The translations under genes were made by a program, and so were the position numbers. A stretch of DNA of 64,000 bases from NCBI RefSeq assembly GCF_943193045.1, contig NZ_CALPCN010000005.1, positions 124,001 through 188,000 on the forward strand. Direction: 5' to 3'. Source of the stretch: Pumilibacter muris. GTDB taxonomy: Bacteria; Bacillota; Clostridia; Christensenellales; Pumilibacteraceae. The notes under the pieces are model-generated. The model saw only the letters and a list, made by a program, of their open reading frames with translations, was not told the origin of the DNA and did no database searches. Each line of letters opens with the position of its first letter. Within the stretch, counting starts at the first letter, position 1. Below are positions 45,828-56,901 of the stretch, one piece after another.

Positions 45828-47164
45828 TCGCAATCCTCGCCGATTTCCGCACTGATACGCGCAACGTTTTCGCTTCGCTCCGTGAGCTTTATTTTATCGC
45901 TTATCTCCATTCCCAAAACGGCGAGCACCTCGCCGCCGCACGCAAGCAAAATAAGCGCGTCGCGCAGCCGCGCGGGAAGCTTTTTGTCTATAAGATATTC
46001 TTTAAGCTTTTTGCTTCCGCCGCTATAAGGCGTAAATCTGTCGCCCTCTCGGCGCGAACGCAAAACGCAACCGCGCGGAATTTTATTTGCATCAAACGCA
46101 AGACTTCCCTTTTCATTGGGAAAATACGGCTTTTTCGCTCTTTCCACTTTTACTTTTTTTGCGGGCGTAATAAACTCGCAGTTCAGCGAAGCGGAAAGCT
46201 CGAACGGCACTTCCCAACTTTTTTCCGCATCTTTCTCTGCGGCGCGGTAAAACGCGATTGCGTCGTATTCATTGCAAGCAATAACGCCGTTGCCTAAGTA
46301 TGCGCGCGCTCCCGACTTACGGTTTTTAAGCCGCATAACCGAATCAACAGTCGCGCAATATACATCGGAAACCACTCCCAAACGGCGCAATGCCTCGAAT
46401 ATATAATGCGGCGATACAAATTCGTTTTTTAAAAGCACGGCGCCGTCGCGCTCCGAAAAAGCTTCTTCTTTAAGTTGCCCCGCAATAAGTTCGTCGGCTT
46501 CGCGCGCAAATTCCGCAGTTCTGCAAATCGCTTTTTCGGCGCTCGGAAAACGCTCGCGTATGCGCGGCAAAATTTCGTGACGGATATAGTTGCGGGCATA
46601 ATCGGTGATTGCGTTGGTTTCGTCGGTAACGAACGGAATTGCGTTTTGCTTAATAAACTCGCAAATTTCTTCTTTTTCGGTAGTTAAAAACGGACGGAAA
46701 ATTCCGCCGCCGAACACGCTCATGCCCGAAAGACCTTTTAAGCCGCACCCGCGAAACAAGTGGAGCAGCACCGTTTCGGCGTTGTCGCGCGTGTGGTGCG
46801 CCGTTGCCACCATATCAGCCTTTCCGCTTTCGATAAGTTCCGAAAAAAAATCGCGTCGGAAAAAATGCGCCTCGCATTCCTCGCCCCGCCCCGTTCTTGC
46901 GCTCATTGCGGGAATGTCCGCAGTTTTGCAAACAAACTCCACTCCGTGTCTCGCGCAAAAACCGCGCACAAATTCGCTGTCTTGCGCCGAGCACGGGCGT
47001 ATGCCGTGCTCAACGTTAGCAACGAGCAAATCGAGCTTTTTTTCGTCGCGGTAGCGCAGCAATAAAGCGAGTAGAGCCATAGAGTCTTCGCCGCCCGACA
47101 CCGCCGCCGCCACGCGCTTATTTAGCGCATACCGTTCTATAAGTTGTTTTGCGTTTTCAAGCAT
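45824..47164 (-). CDS. tilS: tRNA(Ile)-lysidine synthetase
   Basis: 446 residues with the N-type ATP-pyrophosphatase loop SGGEDS at 23-28 and the HHTRDNAETVLLHLFRG segment. C-terminal domains end with a FTPYSGGSKKLKEYLIDKK-type TilS_C motif. It makes lysidine at C34 of tRNA-Ile(CAU), which is essential. The P-loop has Glu where SGGxDS usually has a variable residue, so it is intact. It follows rpoC, separated by a terminator. Confidence 0.96.
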   Translation of the reverse strand: MLENAKQLIERYALNKRVAAAVSGGEDSMALLALLLRYRDEKKLDLLVANVEHGIRPCSAQDSEFVRGFCARHGVEFVCKTADIPAMSARTGRGEECEAHFFRRDFFSELIESGKADMVATAHHTRDNAETVLLHLFRGCGLKGLSGMSVFGGGIFRPFLTTEKEEICEFIKQNAIPFVTDETNAITDYARNYIRHEILPRIRERFPSAEKAICRTAEFAREADELIAGQLKEEAFSERDGAVLLKNEFVSPHYIFEALRRLGVVSDVYCATVDSVMRLKNRKSGARAYLGNGVIACNEYDAIAFYRAAEKDAEKSWEVPFELSASLNCEFITPAKKVKVERAKKPYFPNEKGSLAFDANKIPRGCVLRSRREGDRFTPYSGGSKKLKEYLIDKKLPARLRDALILLACGGEVLAVLGMEISDKIKLTERSENVARISAEIGEDCE

Positions 47165-47181
47165 TTGTTTTCCGATAAGAA

Positions 47182-47220
47182 CAAAATAGGGCGCTCGTTT
47201 AATGCGGCTACCCTATTTTG
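47182..47220 (-). terminator. terminator of rpoBC
   Basis: 10-bp perfect stem CAAAATAGGG/CCCTATTTTG, 17 bases past the rpoC stop. The minus-strand continuation TTCTTATC is a weak T tract. Confidence 0.65.
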
Positions 47221-47236
47221 CTATATTTGTTTATTT

Positions 47237-50200
47237 TTAGTTTTCGCTTCCGCCCGTTACGGAGTTGTCGCCGCCCGAAAGCTCTACGGGGTAAATGTTT
47301 TTATACTTGCGCATACCTGTGCCCGCAGGAATAAGCTTTCCGAGAATAACGTTTTCTTTCAAGCCGATAAGCGGGTCGATTTTGTTCTTTATTGCCGCTT
47401 CGGTAAGAACGCGCGCAGTCTCTTGGAACGACGCCGCCGAAAGGAAGCTGTCGGTTGCAAGCGCCGCTTTGGTAATTCCGAGCAACGTGTATTTCGCCGC
47501 GCCGGGACGCCCGTAGTTTTCAAGCGCTTTCGCGTTCGCTTCTTCGAACACCGAAAGGTCTATAAGTTCGCCGGGCAACAAGTCGGCGTCGCCGCCGTCC
47601 TCAACCTTAACTTTTTTAAGCATCTGACGCACGATAACTTCTATGTGCTTATCGTTTATTTGCACGCCCTGACTGCGGTAAACCGATTGAACCTCTTTAA
47701 GGATATATTCCTGAACCTCGCGTCTGCCCTTTGTGCGCAAAATATCTTGCGGGTAAATGGGACCTTCGGTTAAGGGGTCGCCCGCCGCAACTACGGCGTC
47801 GTCTTTGATATTCGGTTTAAGTTTGGCGGTGAAAGGAATCATGTAGCGGTCTTCCTTTCCTTCGTCGTTTTTAATATAAACGTTACGCACGCCGTCTTTT
47901 TCTTCTATGCGCACCTTGCCGCCGTATTCGGCGATAACGGCAACGCCTTTGGGATTGCGCGCTTCGAAAAGCTCTTCAACTCGGGGCAAGCCTCGCGTAA
48001 TATCGTCTGCCGACGCTACGCCGCCCGTGTGGAATGTACGCATGGTGAGCTGTGTGCCGGGTTCGCCTATACTTTGAGCGGCTATAATGCCCACAGCTTC
48101 GCCGATTTTAACTTTGGACGAGCCCGACATATCTTTGCCGTAGCACTTGGCGCAAACGCCGTGCTTGCTCTTGCAGGTGAGCACCGTGCGGATATTAACT
48201 GCGGTAATAGCTTTTTTGCCCGTCGCGGGGTCAACCACCGACGCGATTTCTTTCGCCTTGTCTTCGGTAATCATTTCGTTGCAAGCCACGATTACCTCGC
48301 CCGTTACGGGATTAACAACGTCTTCGGCTGCAAATCTGCCGTTTAAGCGGTCTTCGAGGCTCTCGATAACTTGGTCGCCTTCCATAATCGCGGTTGTGCG
48401 GATTCCTTTGGGAGCGGCGCCGTCGAAGCAGTCTTCTTCGCGCACAATCACGTCTTGCGCAACGTCAACAAGTCGGCGGGTAAGATAACCCGAGTCGGCA
48501 GTTTTAAGAGCGGTATCCGCCAAACCTTTTCTGCCGCCGTGCGACGATATAAAGTATTCGAGTGCGGAAAGCCCTTCGCGGAACGACGAACGAACGGGAG
48601 TTTCGAGCGTTTCGCCCTGAGGGTTGGTCATTAGTCCGCGCATGCCCGAAAGCTGAGCAATCTGTTTCATGCTACCGCGCGCGCCCGACACAGCCATCAT
48701 GTTTATGGGGTTAAATTCCGAAAGCGTCTTTTTGAGAGCGTCGGTAACGTCGTCGTTCGCTTTGCTCCATTCGCTTACAACGCGCTCGTATTTTTCGCGC
48801 TGCGTCATGTGCCCCATTTTGTAAAGCGTTTCGATTCTGATTACGTTTTCTTCCGCTTTATCGAGAATCGCTTTCTTCTCTTCGGGAATATTCATGTCGA
48901 ATACCGAAGTGGTAATAGAGCCTATCGTTGAATATTTAAAACCGAGAGCCTTAACGTTATCGAGCACTTTAACCGTTTCGGTAGCACCCTTTAATTTGAA
49001 CGTGGCGTCAACAATTTTTTGAAGTTGGCTTTTGCCCACCTTGTAGTTAACTTCGAGCGCGAACAGACTCTTGCGGTCGTTGGGGTCGCGCACGGTGAGA
49101 CCCAAGTCTTGCGGAATAGCTTCGTTAAAGATTATGCGGCCTACGGTGGTCTCGATTCTCTCGTGTTCCATTACGCCGTTGATTTCTTTGTATACGCGCA
49201 CCCAAATCTTGCTTTGCAATTCGATTTCTTTATTGGCGTAAGCCATTTTCGCTTCGTCTACGTCGCAGAAAATTTTGCCTTCGCCTTTCGCGCCGGGTTT
49301 ATCTATGGTAAGGTAGTAGCAACCTATAACCATATCTTGCGTGGGCGAGCAAACGGGACGACCGTCGCTGAGCTTTAAGATGTTGTTGCTCGCAAGCATC
49401 AAGAAGCGGGCTTCAACCTGCGCCTCTACCGAAAGCGGAACGTGCACAGCCATTTGGTCGCCGTCGAAGTCGGCGTTAAACGCGCCGCACGCAAGCGGAT
49501 GAAGTTTTATAGCTCTGCCCTCTACGAGCACGGGTTCGAACGCCTGAATACCCAAACGGTGAAGAGTAGGAGCGCGGTTAAGGAGAACGGGGTGCTCTTT
49601 AATAACGTTTTCGAGCACTCCCCAAACTTCGCTGCCAGCGCGGTCTACTATGCGTTTGGCGCTCTTTATGTTATGCGTTCTTCCCTGCTGAACGAGCTCG
49701 CGCATAACAAACGGCTTAAACAGTTCGAGCGCCATTTCTTTGGGAAGTCCGCATTGATACATTTTGAGTTCGGGACCAACAACTATAACGCTTCGACCCG
49801 AATAGTCTACGCGCTTTCCGAGAAGGTTTTGGCGGAAACGTCCTTGCTTGCCGCGCAAAAGTCCCGAAAGGCTTTTGAGTTCGCGGTTGCCCGCGCCCGA
49901 AATCGCCTTGCCGCGTCTTCCGTTGTCTATAAGCGCGTCGACGGCTTCTTGAAGCATACGCTTTTCATTTCTTATTATAATGTCGGGAGCGGAAAGCTCC
50001 ATAAGCTTTTTAAGACGGTTGTTGCGGTTTATAACTCTTCTGTATAAATCGTTTAAGTCGCTTGTGGCAAATCTGCCGCCGTCGAGCTGAACCATAGGGC
50101 GAAGCTCGGGCGGAAGCACGGGCAACACGTCCATAACCATCCAAGTGGGGCTGTTGCCGCTACGCACGAACGAATCGAGAATATCGAGGCGTTTTATTGC

Positions 50201-50818
50201 CTTAACTTTTTTGGGACCTGTGGATTTCGCCACAATTTCTTTTAACTTTTCGTATTCCGCTTTAAGGTCTATGGTGCTTAAAAGCTCTTTGATAGCTTCC
50301 GCGCCCATGCCTACGCGAAATGCGTTTTCGCCCCATTTTTCTCTCGCTTCGGCAAGCTTCGCGTCGGAAAGAACTTGCTTGTATTCGAGGTCGGTCTCGC
50401 CCGGGTCGAGCACAACGAAGTGCACGAAATACACAACCTGTTCGAGAGCTTTGGGCGTCATGTCGAGCAATAATCCTATGCGGCTGGGAACTCCTCTGAA
50501 ATACCAAATGTGCGTCACGGGAGCGGCAAGTTCTATGTGCCCCATGCGCTCGCGGCGCACCTTGCTGCGCGTTACTTCAACGCCGCACTTGTCGCATATA
50601 ACGCCCTTGTAGCGAACGCGCTTATATTTGCCGCAATGGCACTCCCAGTCTTTGGTGGGTCCGAATATGCGCTCGCAGAAAAGTCCGTCTTTTTCGGGTT
50701 TTTGCGTGCGGTAGTTAATTGTTTCGGGTTTTGTAACCTCGCCATGACTCCATTCTCGAATTTTCTCGGGTCCGGCGATAGCTATTTGCATCGAATCGAA
50801 ATTGTTTAATTCAAACAT
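47237..50818 (-). CDS. rpoC: RNA polymerase subunit beta'
   Basis: 1193 residues. The zinc-binding site [20 protein letters not shown] lies near residues 60-77. The catalytic magnesium motif [12 protein letters not shown] is near 446-457, and the trigger-loop/bridge region has [18 protein letters not shown]. It begins 18 bases after rpoB with a GGAGAG ribosome site, so the two are cotranscribed. The length is typical for Clostridia. Confidence 0.98.
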   Translation of the reverse strand: MFELNNFDSMQIAIAGPEKIREWSHGEVTKPETINYRTQKPEKDGLFCERIFGPTKDWECHCGKYKRVRYKGVICDKCGVEVTRSKVRRERMGHIELAAPVTHIWYFRGVPSRIGLLLDMTPKALEQVVYFVHFVVLDPGETDLEYKQVLSDAKLAEAREKWGENAFRVGMGAEAIKELLSTIDLKAEYEKLKEIVAKSTGPKKVKAIKRLDILDSFVRSGNSPTWMVMDVLPVLPPELRPMVQLDGGRFATSDLNDLYRRVINRNNRLKKLMELSAPDIIIRNEKRMLQEAVDALIDNGRRGKAISGAGNRELKSLSGLLRGKQGRFRQNLLGKRVDYSGRSVIVVGPELKMYQCGLPKEMALELFKPFVMRELVQQGRTHNIKSAKRIVDRAGSEVWGVLENVIKEHPVLLNRAPTLHRLGIQAFEPVLVEGRAIKLHPLACGAFNADFDGDQMAVHVPLSVEAQVEARFLMLASNNILKLSDGRPVCSPTQDMVIGCYYLTIDKPGAKGEGKIFCDVDEAKMAYANKEIELQSKIWVRVYKEINGVMEHERIETTVGRIIFNEAIPQDLGLTVRDPNDRKSLFALEVNYKVGKSQLQKIVDATFKLKGATETVKVLDNVKALGFKYSTIGSITTSVFDMNIPEEKKAILDKAEENVIRIETLYKMGHMTQREKYERVVSEWSKANDDVTDALKKTLSEFNPINMMAVSGARGSMKQIAQLSGMRGLMTNPQGETLETPVRSSFREGLSALEYFISSHGGRKGLADTALKTADSGYLTRRLVDVAQDVIVREEDCFDGAAPKGIRTTAIMEGDQVIESLEDRLNGRFAAEDVVNPVTGEVIVACNEMITEDKAKEIASVVDPATGKKAITAVNIRTVLTCKSKHGVCAKCYGKDMSGSSKVKIGEAVGIIAAQSIGEPGTQLTMRTFHTGGVASADDITRGLPRVEELFEARNPKGVAVIAEYGGKVRIEEKDGVRNVYIKNDEGKEDRYMIPFTAKLKPNIKDDAVVAAGDPLTEGPIYPQDILRTKGRREVQEYILKEVQSVYRSQGVQINDKHIEVIVRQMLKKVKVEDGGDADLLPGELIDLSVFEEANAKALENYGRPGAAKYTLLGITKAALATDSFLSAASFQETARVLTEAAIKNKIDPLIGLKENVILGKLIPAGTGMRKYKNIYPVELSGGDNSVTGGSEN

Positions 50819-50836
50819 ATACTCACTCTCCTCTCG

Positions 50837-53800
50837 TTACGCCTTTTTGCCTTTCTTCTTGGATTTCGGGTTATCGTCGTCGAAATCTTCGCCGAATTCC
50901 GCATCGTCGTCGAGGTCGTCAAGCTCCGAATCCGCGAACGGGTCGTCGAGGTCGTCGAACGAGAATTCGTCCTCGTCGGAGAACAGGCTTCCGCCATCGT
51001 CGTCGGCGGTAAGGTCGTCGTTGAACGCGTCGTCGCCGATAAGGTCGATTTCGTCGTCGAAGTTGATTTCGCCCGCTTCGTAATGCTTGAATCTGTTCTT
51101 CTCTTCGGGTTCGTCGAGTTCGTCTTCGATAAGGTCTTTTATTCCGATTTCAACCTTGTCTTCGGTGAGCACCTTAACGTCGAGCGCAAGAGCTTGCAAT
51201 TCTTTTATAAGCACCTTAAACGATTCGGGAACGCCCGGCTCGGATATGTTGAGTCCTTTAACAATCGACTCGTAAGTTTTTACTCTGCCCACAACGTCGT
51301 CGGATTTAACCGTCATGATTTCTTGCAGGATATTCGCGGCGCCGTAAGCGTACAACGCCCACACTTCCATTTCGCCGAAACGCTGTCCGCCGAATTGCGC
51401 TTTACCGCCGAGAGGCTGTTGCGTTACAAGCGAGTAAGGTCCTGTGCTTCGGGCGTGAATTTTGTCGTCTACCAAGTGGATAAGCTTTATCATATACATG
51501 TAGCCCACTGTGGCGCGGTTTTCAAACGGCTCGCCCGTTCTGCCGTCGTACATTTGAATTTTGCCGTCTACCTTGCCTTCGGGATTCACGAAACCGTTTT
51601 CGCCGAGAAGTTTGCGAATGTCGCTTTCGTTCGCGCCGTCGAACACGGGGGTGGCAACTTTCCAACCGAGAGCTTTGGCAACAAGCCCCAAGTGAACTTC
51701 GAGCACCTGCCCGATATTCATACGCGAGGGAACGCCCAAAGGATTCAACACTATTTGAAGCGGCGTGCCGTCGGCCATAAACGGCATATCTTCTTCGGGG
51801 AGAATACGCGATATAACGCCCTTGTTTCCGTGACGTCCCGCCATTTTGTCGCCTACGCTTATTTTACGTTTTTGAGCAATATACACGCGAACAAGCTTAT
51901 TTACGCCGGGGCTCATTTCGTCGCGGTTGGCGCGGGTAAACACTTTAACGTCCACCACTATGCCGCCCTCGCCGTGAGGCACGCGCAAGCTCGTGTCGCG
52001 CACTTCGCGCGCTTTTTCGCCGAATATTGCGCGAAGCAAACGTTCTTCGGGGGTAAGCTCCGTTTCGCCCTTAGGCGTAACCTTGCCGACCAAAATATCG
52101 CCGCTGTCAACTTCGGCGCCCACGCGAATAATTCCGTCTTCGTCAAGGTTTTTAAGAGCGTCGTCGCCCACGTTGGGAATGTCGCGCGTTATTTCCTCTT
52201 CGCCGAGTTTTGTGTCGCGCGCTTCGAGTTCGTGCTCTTCTATATGAATGGAAGTGAACACGTCGTCTTTAACGAGGCGTTCGGATATTAAAATTGCGTC
52301 CTCGTAGTTGTAGCCTTCCCACGCCATGAAACCTATAAGAATGTTTCTTCCGAGAGCGAGTTCTGCGTTCTGCGTGGAATGTCCGTCGGCAAGCACCTGC
52401 CCTTTGCGCACCTTTTCGCCTTTCGAAACTATGGGGCGTTGGTTTATGCAAGTGCCCTGATTGGAGCCGATAAACTTTTTAAGAGTGTAACGCGCCACGC
52501 TTCCGCCGCTTTCGAGCACCACGATTTCGTTCGCGTCAACGTAGCTGACTTCGCCGCCCTCGCGCGCTATAACCATAACGCCCGAGTCGTAGGCAATCTT
52601 ATGCTCTATGCCCGTTCCCACTATGGGAGCTTCGGGTTTGAGAAGAGGCACGGCTTGCCGCTGCATGTTACTGCCCATTAGCGCGCGGTTGGTGTCGTCG
52701 TTTTCAAGGAACGGAATGAGCGCCGTTGCCACGCTTATCATCTGGCGCGGCGAAACGTCTATATAGTCTATTTCGGTTTTGTCAACTTCGGATATATCTT
52801 CGCGGTAGCGCATGAGCACACGGCTGTTCACAAAGCAACCGTTTTCGTCAAGCGGTTCGCCCGCCTGCGCCACGCGGTAGCGGTCCTCTTCGTCGGCGGG
52901 CATATATTCCACCGTAGAGGTAACTCTGCCGTTAATAACGTTGCCGGCGTCGTCGAGCACCTTTTCAACCTTGCGGTAAGGCGCTTCTATAAAGCCGTAT
53001 TCGTTTATGCGCGCATAGCTGCTGAGCGACGATATAAGACCTATGTTCTGACCTTCGGGCGTTTCTATGGGGCACATGCGCGAGTAATGCGTATAGTGAA
53101 CGTCGCGCACCTCGAAGCTCGCGCGTTCGCGGTTAAGTCCGCCCGGTCCGAGCGCCGAAAGTTTACGTTTGTGCGTAAGTTCGGCAATGGGGTTGCTCTC
53201 GTCCATAAACTGGCTGAGCTGGCTGGAACCGAAAAATTCTTTTATAGCGCTCGCAATGGGTCGAATGTTTATAAGGCTTTGCGGCGAAACTTCGGCTTCG
53301 TTCTGAATTTGCATGCGTTCGCGTATTACGCGCTCTAATCTTGCAATACCTATGCGGAACTGATTTTGAAGCAATTCGCCTACGCTGCGCACACGACGGT
53401 TTCCGAGATGGTCGATATTGTCAACATAACCCACGCCGTAGCGAAGTCCTATTAAATAGTTGATTGTAGCCACAACGTCGTCTACAAGCAAATGTTTTGC
53501 CACAAGACGGTCGGCGTTTTGCTTTATAAGTTCGCAAAGCGCTTTTTCGTCGCCCGCCGCTTCGTCGAGGAGTGCGCGAAGCACGGGATAATAAACTTTT
53601 TCGTTTATGCCGAGTTCGCTCGGCTCGCACGAAACGTAATTTTTAAGGTCAACGTGGCGATTTCCCATAACTATATGAACGCCTTCGCCCTCGTCGCCCA
53701 CTTTAACCGCAACTTGATTTATGCCCGCATTTTGAATATTGATTGCAACCGACTCTTCGATTACGTCGCCGCTCTTCACGTACAAAACGCCGTCGGCGTC

Positions 53801-54763
53801 TATAACGTCTTCGGCTGCGGTCTGCCCGGCAAGGCGGGCTGCAAGCGCGAGCTTTTTGTTGTACTTATATCTGCCTACGCGGCTGAGGTCGTATTTTCTG
53901 CGGTCGAAGAATAAGCCTTCTATATATCCGCGAATACTGTCAACGTTGGGAACTTCGCCGGGACGGAGTTTGCGGTTCAATTCCACAAGTCCTTCGTCGG
54001 GCGTTTTAGCCATGTCTTTATCAACCGTTCCCACAATGAGCGGCTCGTTGTGGAACAACGCCACAATATCTTCGTCGGTGGATATGGGATAGTCGGGAGC
54101 AATCCAACTGCGCTTTTCGTTGTTGCGGAACTTTTCGTCTCCGGTAACCGACGCGAGAGTACGCATAAGAACGCTCGCCTGCACCTTGCGCATACGGTCA
54201 ACCTGCACCCAAAGCACGCCCTTGTCGTCTTCGGCAAATTCGAGCCACGCGCCGCGCGACGGAATGTTGGTCGCATTGTAGTGCGGTTGTCCCGTTTTAT
54301 GGTCGGGAGTGAAGTTAAAATACACGCCGGGCGAACGCACGAGCTGACTCACAACAACGCGTTCGGCGCCGTTTATAATGAACGAGCCGTTGGGCGTCAT
54401 GAGCGGGAAATCGCCCATATACACTTCTTGTTCTATAACTTCGCCCGTTTCCGTCTTTATTTGGCGGACGTTCACCTTTAAAGGCGCGGCATAAGTCGCG
54501 TCGCGGTCTTTACACTCTTTTTCGGTGTATTTGGGCTTGTCTTCGAGCTTATGCCCCAAAAAATGCAATTCGATTCTGTTCGAAAAATCGGTTATAGGCG
54601 AAAAATCTTTGAACACCTCGTCGATTCCGTTTTTCAAGAATTCTTCGTAGCTCGCCTTTTGCACCTCTATAAGGTACGGCATGTCGATGACTTCTTGAAT
54701 TTGCGCAAAACTTTTGCGCTCGGTGTTTCCGTATTTCACCGTTTTGATAGTTCTTTCGGCCAT
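50837..54763 (-). CDS. rpoB: RNA polymerase subunit beta with acidic C-terminal tail
   Basis: 1308 residues from the ATG at 54763 ([12 protein letters not shown]), preceded by GGAG. Longer in-frame reading upstream runs through the promoter and is rejected. The rifampicin-site segment is wild-type in form ([26 protein letters not shown]). After the conserved C-terminal domain comes a ~80-residue Asp/Glu-rich tail ([20 protein letters not shown]-type) ending in a short Lys-rich stretch. Upstream there is no rplJ-rplL, the usual Firmicute arrangement; a divergent parA is there instead. Confidence 0.98.
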   Translation of the reverse strand: MAERTIKTVKYGNTERKSFAQIQEVIDMPYLIEVQKASYEEFLKNGIDEVFKDFSPITDFSNRIELHFLGHKLEDKPKYTEKECKDRDATYAAPLKVNVRQIKTETGEVIEQEVYMGDFPLMTPNGSFIINGAERVVVSQLVRSPGVYFNFTPDHKTGQPHYNATNIPSRGAWLEFAEDDKGVLWVQVDRMRKVQASVLMRTLASVTGDEKFRNNEKRSWIAPDYPISTDEDIVALFHNEPLIVGTVDKDMAKTPDEGLVELNRKLRPGEVPNVDSIRGYIEGLFFDRRKYDLSRVGRYKYNKKLALAARLAGQTAAEDVIDADGVLYVKSGDVIEESVAINIQNAGINQVAVKVGDEGEGVHIVMGNRHVDLKNYVSCEPSELGINEKVYYPVLRALLDEAAGDEKALCELIKQNADRLVAKHLLVDDVVATINYLIGLRYGVGYVDNIDHLGNRRVRSVGELLQNQFRIGIARLERVIRERMQIQNEAEVSPQSLINIRPIASAIKEFFGSSQLSQFMDESNPIAELTHKRKLSALGPGGLNRERASFEVRDVHYTHYSRMCPIETPEGQNIGLISSLSSYARINEYGFIEAPYRKVEKVLDDAGNVINGRVTSTVEYMPADEEDRYRVAQAGEPLDENGCFVNSRVLMRYREDISEVDKTEIDYIDVSPRQMISVATALIPFLENDDTNRALMGSNMQRQAVPLLKPEAPIVGTGIEHKIAYDSGVMVIAREGGEVSYVDANEIVVLESGGSVARYTLKKFIGSNQGTCINQRPIVSKGEKVRKGQVLADGHSTQNAELALGRNILIGFMAWEGYNYEDAILISERLVKDDVFTSIHIEEHELEARDTKLGEEEITRDIPNVGDDALKNLDEDGIIRVGAEVDSGDILVGKVTPKGETELTPEERLLRAIFGEKAREVRDTSLRVPHGEGGIVVDVKVFTRANRDEMSPGVNKLVRVYIAQKRKISVGDKMAGRHGNKGVISRILPEEDMPFMADGTPLQIVLNPLGVPSRMNIGQVLEVHLGLVAKALGWKVATPVFDGANESDIRKLLGENGFVNPEGKVDGKIQMYDGRTGEPFENRATVGYMYMIKLIHLVDDKIHARSTGPYSLVTQQPLGGKAQFGGQRFGEMEVWALYAYGAANILQEIMTVKSDDVVGRVKTYESIVKGLNISEPGVPESFKVLIKELQALALDVKVLTEDKVEIGIKDLIEDELDEPEEKNRFKHYEAGEINFDDEIDLIGDDAFNDDLTADDDGGSLFSDEDEFSFDDLDDPFADSELDDLDDDAEFGEDFDDDNPKSKKKGKKA

Positions 54764-54850
54764 GTTTACTCCTCTATCCGAATAATTTTTTACATAAATA
54801 ACTTTGAAAATATATACGCGCGCGTAAAAAGCGCATAACGCACAGCGATA

Positions 54851-54880
54851 ATTATACACCGTAATTCCACGTTTTGTCAA
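54851..54880 (-). promoter_or_regulatory. promoter of rpoBC
   Basis: Minus strand TTGACA (54875-54880), 18-base spacer ending in TG, TATAAT (54851-54856), ~80 bases before rpoB. The 54764-55084 interval holds this and the divergent parA promoter only. Confidence 0.8.
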
Positions 54881-55022
54881 GAATTTACCATAAAATAAAT
54901 TTCGGAAAATTTTTCCGAACCCGAACAAAGCGGTTTTTCGGAGCCGAAATTCACAGCGCAAATCGGCTTGCAAACAGAAGAGTATTTGTTTCGGCATTAA
55001 AATTTTAGTTTTGTTAAAAAAC

Positions 55023-55051
55023 TTGATTTTAGTTTTGCATTATGCTATAAT
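55023..55051 (+). promoter_or_regulatory. promoter of the parA-araC pair
   Basis: TTGATT (55023-55028), 17-base spacer, TATAAT (55046-55051). GAGAGGG ribosome site near 55071. Confidence 0.75.
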
Positions 55052-55084
55052 GAACCGAATAGGATAAACTGAGAGGGCTTTTTT

Positions 55085-55897
55085 ATGTCGAAAATTATAG
55101 CCGTCGCCAACCAAAAAGGCGGCGTAGGAAAAACAACCACAACAATAAATTTGGGCGCGTTTATCGCCGCGCTCGGCAAAAAAGTTCTGCTTATAGACAT
55201 CGACCCGCAAGGAAGCACTTCGAGCGGTCTCGGCGTGGAAAAGCGCAAGCTCACAAAATCCATTTACAGCGTGCTCGTGGGCGAAGATTCCGCCGCCGAT
55301 TCCATTCGCCATACTTCCGTTAAGAACCTCGATATTATTCCGTCGAATATAGACCTTTCGGGCGCCGAAATAGAACTCGTGAGCATGGACAACCGCGAAA
55401 AGGTGCTTAAATCCGCGCTCGGAGAGCTTCGCAACCATTACGACTACATACTTATCGACTGCCCGCCGTCGCTCGCTCTTCTCACCGTGAACGCAATCAC
55501 CGTTGCCGATTCTATTTTAATACCCATTCAAGGCGAGTTCTTCGCGCTCGAAGGCCTGAGCCAACTTATGAACACCATTAAACTCGCCAAAAAATATCTT
55601 AACCCCCAACTCGAAGTTGAGGGCGTTGTGCTTACAATGTTCGACGGCCGCAGCAACATAGTGAACAACGTTGCGGAAGAAATTCTCAAAGTTTTCGGAA
55701 AAAAGGTTTTTTCAACCCGTATTCCCCGCAATATCCGCTTAGTCGAAGCCACAAGCTACGGCGTGCCCATTATGCAATACGAACCGCGCTCAACCGGTTC
55801 GCTCGCCTATCTTTCGCTTGCCGAAGAACTTTTAAAACGCAACAACGACACATATACTCCCATTAAAAACGTAAATTCATTAAAGCGCCCGTTATGA
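55085..55897 (+). CDS. soj: Soj-type ParA chromosome-partition ATPase
   Basis: 270 residues with deviant Walker A KGGVGKTT (11-18), DIDPQGSTSSGLG and LIDCPPSLALLTVNA, closely matching Soj. Soj binds DNA as an ATP dimer and works with ParB (Spo0J) in origin segregation. No parB gene and no parS palindrome are seen here. Instead the next gene is an AraC regulator whose ATG overlaps this stop. A ParB elsewhere in the genome is likely needed. Confidence 0.9.
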   Translation: MSKIIAVANQKGGVGKTTTTINLGAFIAALGKKVLLIDIDPQGSTSSGLGVEKRKLTKSIYSVLVGEDSAADSIRHTSVKNLDIIPSNIDLSGAEIELVSMDNREKVLKSALGELRNHYDYILIDCPPSLALLTVNAITVADSILIPIQGEFFALEGLSQLMNTIKLAKKYLNPQLEVEGVVLTMFDGRSNIVNNVAEEILKVFGKKVFSTRIPRNIRLVEATSYGVPIMQYEPRSTGSLAYLSLAEELLKRNNDTYTPIKNVNSLKRPL

Positions 55898-56724
55898 GCG
55901 GCATAACAAAAAAAACGCTTCTGCGCCAACGCCCCCGCCTGCTTTACGCGGGTTTACACAATAAAGGAGCGGGTTGGCTAACCGATAAGCACGAAGCCGA
56001 CGGGGTGGAAATTTTATTCGTTGCGGCAGGAAGCGGAAAAGCCGAAATAAACGGCTCTTCCTATCCCTTTGCGGCGGGCGATTTTATTGTTTGCAACAAA
56101 GGTTGCTTGCACCGCGAATTTTTCGACGAAGCGCTTGCTCACGAGCTGTTGTTCGCAGGGATAGGAAATTTGCGACTTTACGGGCACGAACCCGACACAG
56201 TTTTGAAAGAGCGCGAGTTCTGCATTATACACACCGAAGAATACTACGAGCCGCTTCGCGGTTATATGAGTCAGCTCGTTGCCGAAACGGAAGGAACGCA
56301 GCCTCTTAAAGAAGCGATTGCGGAACACCTACTGAAAATCATACTGCTATTCACCGTGCGGCTTGTTTCTTTCGACAGCGATTTTACTTTTAAAGAAAAC
56401 GCGAGCTACCTTGCCGCCAAAGAATATTTCGACGAGCATTTTCTCGACATAAAAAATATGGACAGCGTGTGCAAAAGTTTGTATGTGAACAAATATTACC
56501 TTACGCACCTGTTTTCCCAAAACGAAGGCATATCCCCCGTTCAATACCTTATAAACAAACGGATAGAGCTTGCCTGCAAAGAACTCGAAGCCACCGACGA
56601 CAACGTTGCCGACATAGGCAAACGTTGCGGCTACGCCGACCCTTGCTATTTCTCCCGCGTGTTCAAAAAGGTTAAAGGCGTAACCCCTTTGCGATATAGA
56701 TACGTTTTTAAAGAAAAGAAGTAA
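55894..56724 (+). CDS. AraC-family transcriptional regulator with cupin sensor
   Basis: 276 residues. The N-terminal cupin-like ligand domain (about 25-110) has FAAGDFIVCNKGCLHREFFD; the C-terminal double HTH (about 170-270) has YLTHLFSQNEGISPVQYL and the signature DIGKRCGYADPCYFSRVFKKVKGVTPLRYR. Such proteins usually activate sugar-use genes. The four-base overlap with parA is unusual for either family, and the regulated target is not evident. Confidence 0.9.
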   Translation: MSGITKKTLLRQRPRLLYAGLHNKGAGWLTDKHEADGVEILFVAAGSGKAEINGSSYPFAAGDFIVCNKGCLHREFFDEALAHELLFAGIGNLRLYGHEPDTVLKEREFCIIHTEEYYEPLRGYMSQLVAETEGTQPLKEAIAEHLLKIILLFTVRLVSFDSDFTFKENASYLAAKEYFDEHFLDIKNMDSVCKSLYVNKYYLTHLFSQNEGISPVQYLINKRIELACKELEATDDNVADIGKRCGYADPCYFSRVFKKVKGVTPLRYRYVFKEKK

Positions 56725-56759
56725 GTTGTTCGTTTCCGAGCAAACATATCGTTTAACAG

Positions 56760-56798
56760 AAAAAAGATAGAGACACTTTCATGTCTCTATCTTTTAAA
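56760..56798. terminator. bidirectional terminator between convergent operons
   Basis: 14-bp perfect stem AAAAGATAGAGACA/TGTCTCTATCTTTT with a 6-base loop, A-rich on one flank and T-rich on the other. Confidence 0.88.
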
Positions 56799-56901
56799 AT
56801 ATTTCCGCTTCATTCATAAAACTGTTTTGCAGATAGCACAGAAAAATTCTATATACAATACATTTAAATTTATAACTGAAAATTATAGTGCACTGTTTAC
56901 C

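Noticed and set aside
54764-54997. 78-codon N-terminal extension of rpoB
   Set aside because: It spans the -10 and -35 of the rpoB promoter and is not part of RpoB; the ATG at 54763 has the ribosome site.
54764-56760. parS centromere sites beside the Soj-type gene
   Set aside because: No TGTTTCACGTGAAACA-like palindrome was found by reading the region.
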